Shown: piece after piece, positions 63,280 through 64,000 of the stretch
Position numbering within the stretch: position 1 is the first letter of the stretch
How the letters are laid out: each line of letters opens with the position of its first letter
Source of the DNA: Monocercomonoides exilis
Taxonomy: Eukaryota; Preaxostyla; Oxymonadida; Polymastigidae
Direction: 5' to 3'
NCBI GenBank assembly: GCA_001643675.2
Contig: LSRY02000017.1
Span: forward strand, 124,001-188,000
Length of the DNA: 64,000 bases
Position numbers and translations under genes: made by a program
Notes under the pieces: model-generated
What the model saw: only the letters and a program-made list of their open reading frames with translations
What the model was told of the DNA's origin: nothing
Databases searched by the model: none

Positions 63280-63912
63280 AAAAAAACCAGACAAGAACAA
63301 TTTCACTAAACATGTGTAACTATGTGTCTATTGACAGACAAAATTGGTTTCCTGACGGACCGAGAGAAAGTTTTCACGACAGAACTTCAATTATGAAAAC
63401 AACAATATCAAATGTTAATATTATCAAATGTTAATTCAAATTAGCGAAGAAAAAAAATACGTTTTTCAAAAAGGATATTGACTAAAATCAAATTTGGAAT
63501 TTTTTGATCATCGGACTGTCAGTCAAGTCAGTGACTGTCAATGGAGTCAGTATCTGTCAAAAAAGAATTTTTCATTTTATTCAATTCTTCATACTTCACT
63601 TTGTTTCATAAATAAAACGAAAAATTCTTTTTTGACAGATACTGACTCCATTGACAGTCACTGACTTTACTGACAGTCCGATGATCAAAAAATTCCAAAT
63701 TTGATTTTAGTCAATATCATTTTTGAAAAACGTATTTTTTTTCTTCGCTAATTTGAATTAACATTTGATAATATTAACATTTGATATTGTTGTTTTCATA
63801 ATTGAAGTTCTGTCGTGAAAACTTTCTCTCGGTCTGTCAGGAAACCAATTTTGTCTGTCAATAGACACATAGTTACACATGTTTAGTGAAATTGTTCTTG
63901 TTCGGTTTTTTT
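63280..63912. repeat. Long palindrome, 302-bp arms and 29-bp loop
   Basis: Arm 63280-63581 and arm 63611-63912 are reverse complements with paired positions summing to 127,192 throughout, so no net indel. A few mismatches are visible, for example at 63289-63290 against 63902-63903 and near 63574. The inner arms are dense in TGTCA/TGACA motifs such as GACTGTCAGT and CTGACTCCATTGACAG. No open frame of note. Confidence 0.92.
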
Positions 63913-64000
63913 TTAACTATCTGAACTTAATAAAACAGGTTTTTAATTGAGCACTAAAATGTTCTACGCATTTATCGTTTTGATAATTCTCATGAAACAG

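Overview
This window is nuclear DNA of an AT-rich, intron-rich unicellular eukaryote that uses the standard genetic code: TAA, TAG and TGA all end intact genes. By aligning reading frames to known families I placed 52 spliceosomal introns in 13 genes. Most are 25-160 nt and almost all have a donor of the form GTNT. Tandem small-GTPase genes, serine-rich giant proteins, a DIRS-type retrotransposon and a beta-helix/kinase-like surface protein suggest a free-living or gut protist. My tentative guess is a metamonad such as an oxymonad (Monocercomonoides-like). This rests on family resemblance from memory, not on a database search.

Layout. 0-10 kb: a Rho-family GTPase (5' end cut by the window edge), the V-ATPase c subunit, a Rab28 GTPase and a RABL6-like GTPase with a very long charged tail. 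10-18 kb: three minus-strand genes, namely a two-pass membrane protein with a cysteine cluster, an Ariadne-type RBR ubiquitin ligase and an F-box protein with RCC1-like segments. 18.2-22.6 kb: a degenerate DIRS-type tyrosine-recombinase retrotransposon with inverted termini and an internal complementary region, followed by a short hairpin repeat. 23.5-39.0 kb: one six-exon minus-strand gene for a protein of about 5,029 aa with N-terminal leucine-rich repeats and huge poly-Ser and Glu/Lys tracts. 39.6-49.1 kb: a compact housekeeping block with a PLAC8-like protein, Rab5, ribosomal protein eL34, an importin-5-type karyopherin and Nse1 of the SMC5/6 complex. Several of these genes are head-to-head with only 139-268 bp between start codons. 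49.7-64 kb: an accessory region with a broken Merlin (IS1595-like) transposase, a palindrome with 378-bp arms, a decayed beta-helix surface protein with a pseudokinase tail, and a second palindrome with 302-bp arms.

The conserved genes fall into membrane traffic and acidification (Rab5, Rab28, RABL6, V-ATPase c, Rho), ubiquitin and protein quality control (RBR ligase, F-box protein), nuclear import and genome maintenance (importin 5, Nse1) and translation (eL34). There is no operon logic; the close spacing reflects a compact genome. The least explained items are the giant LRR protein, the indel-free palindromes, the uniform GTNT donors and the four-module surface protein.
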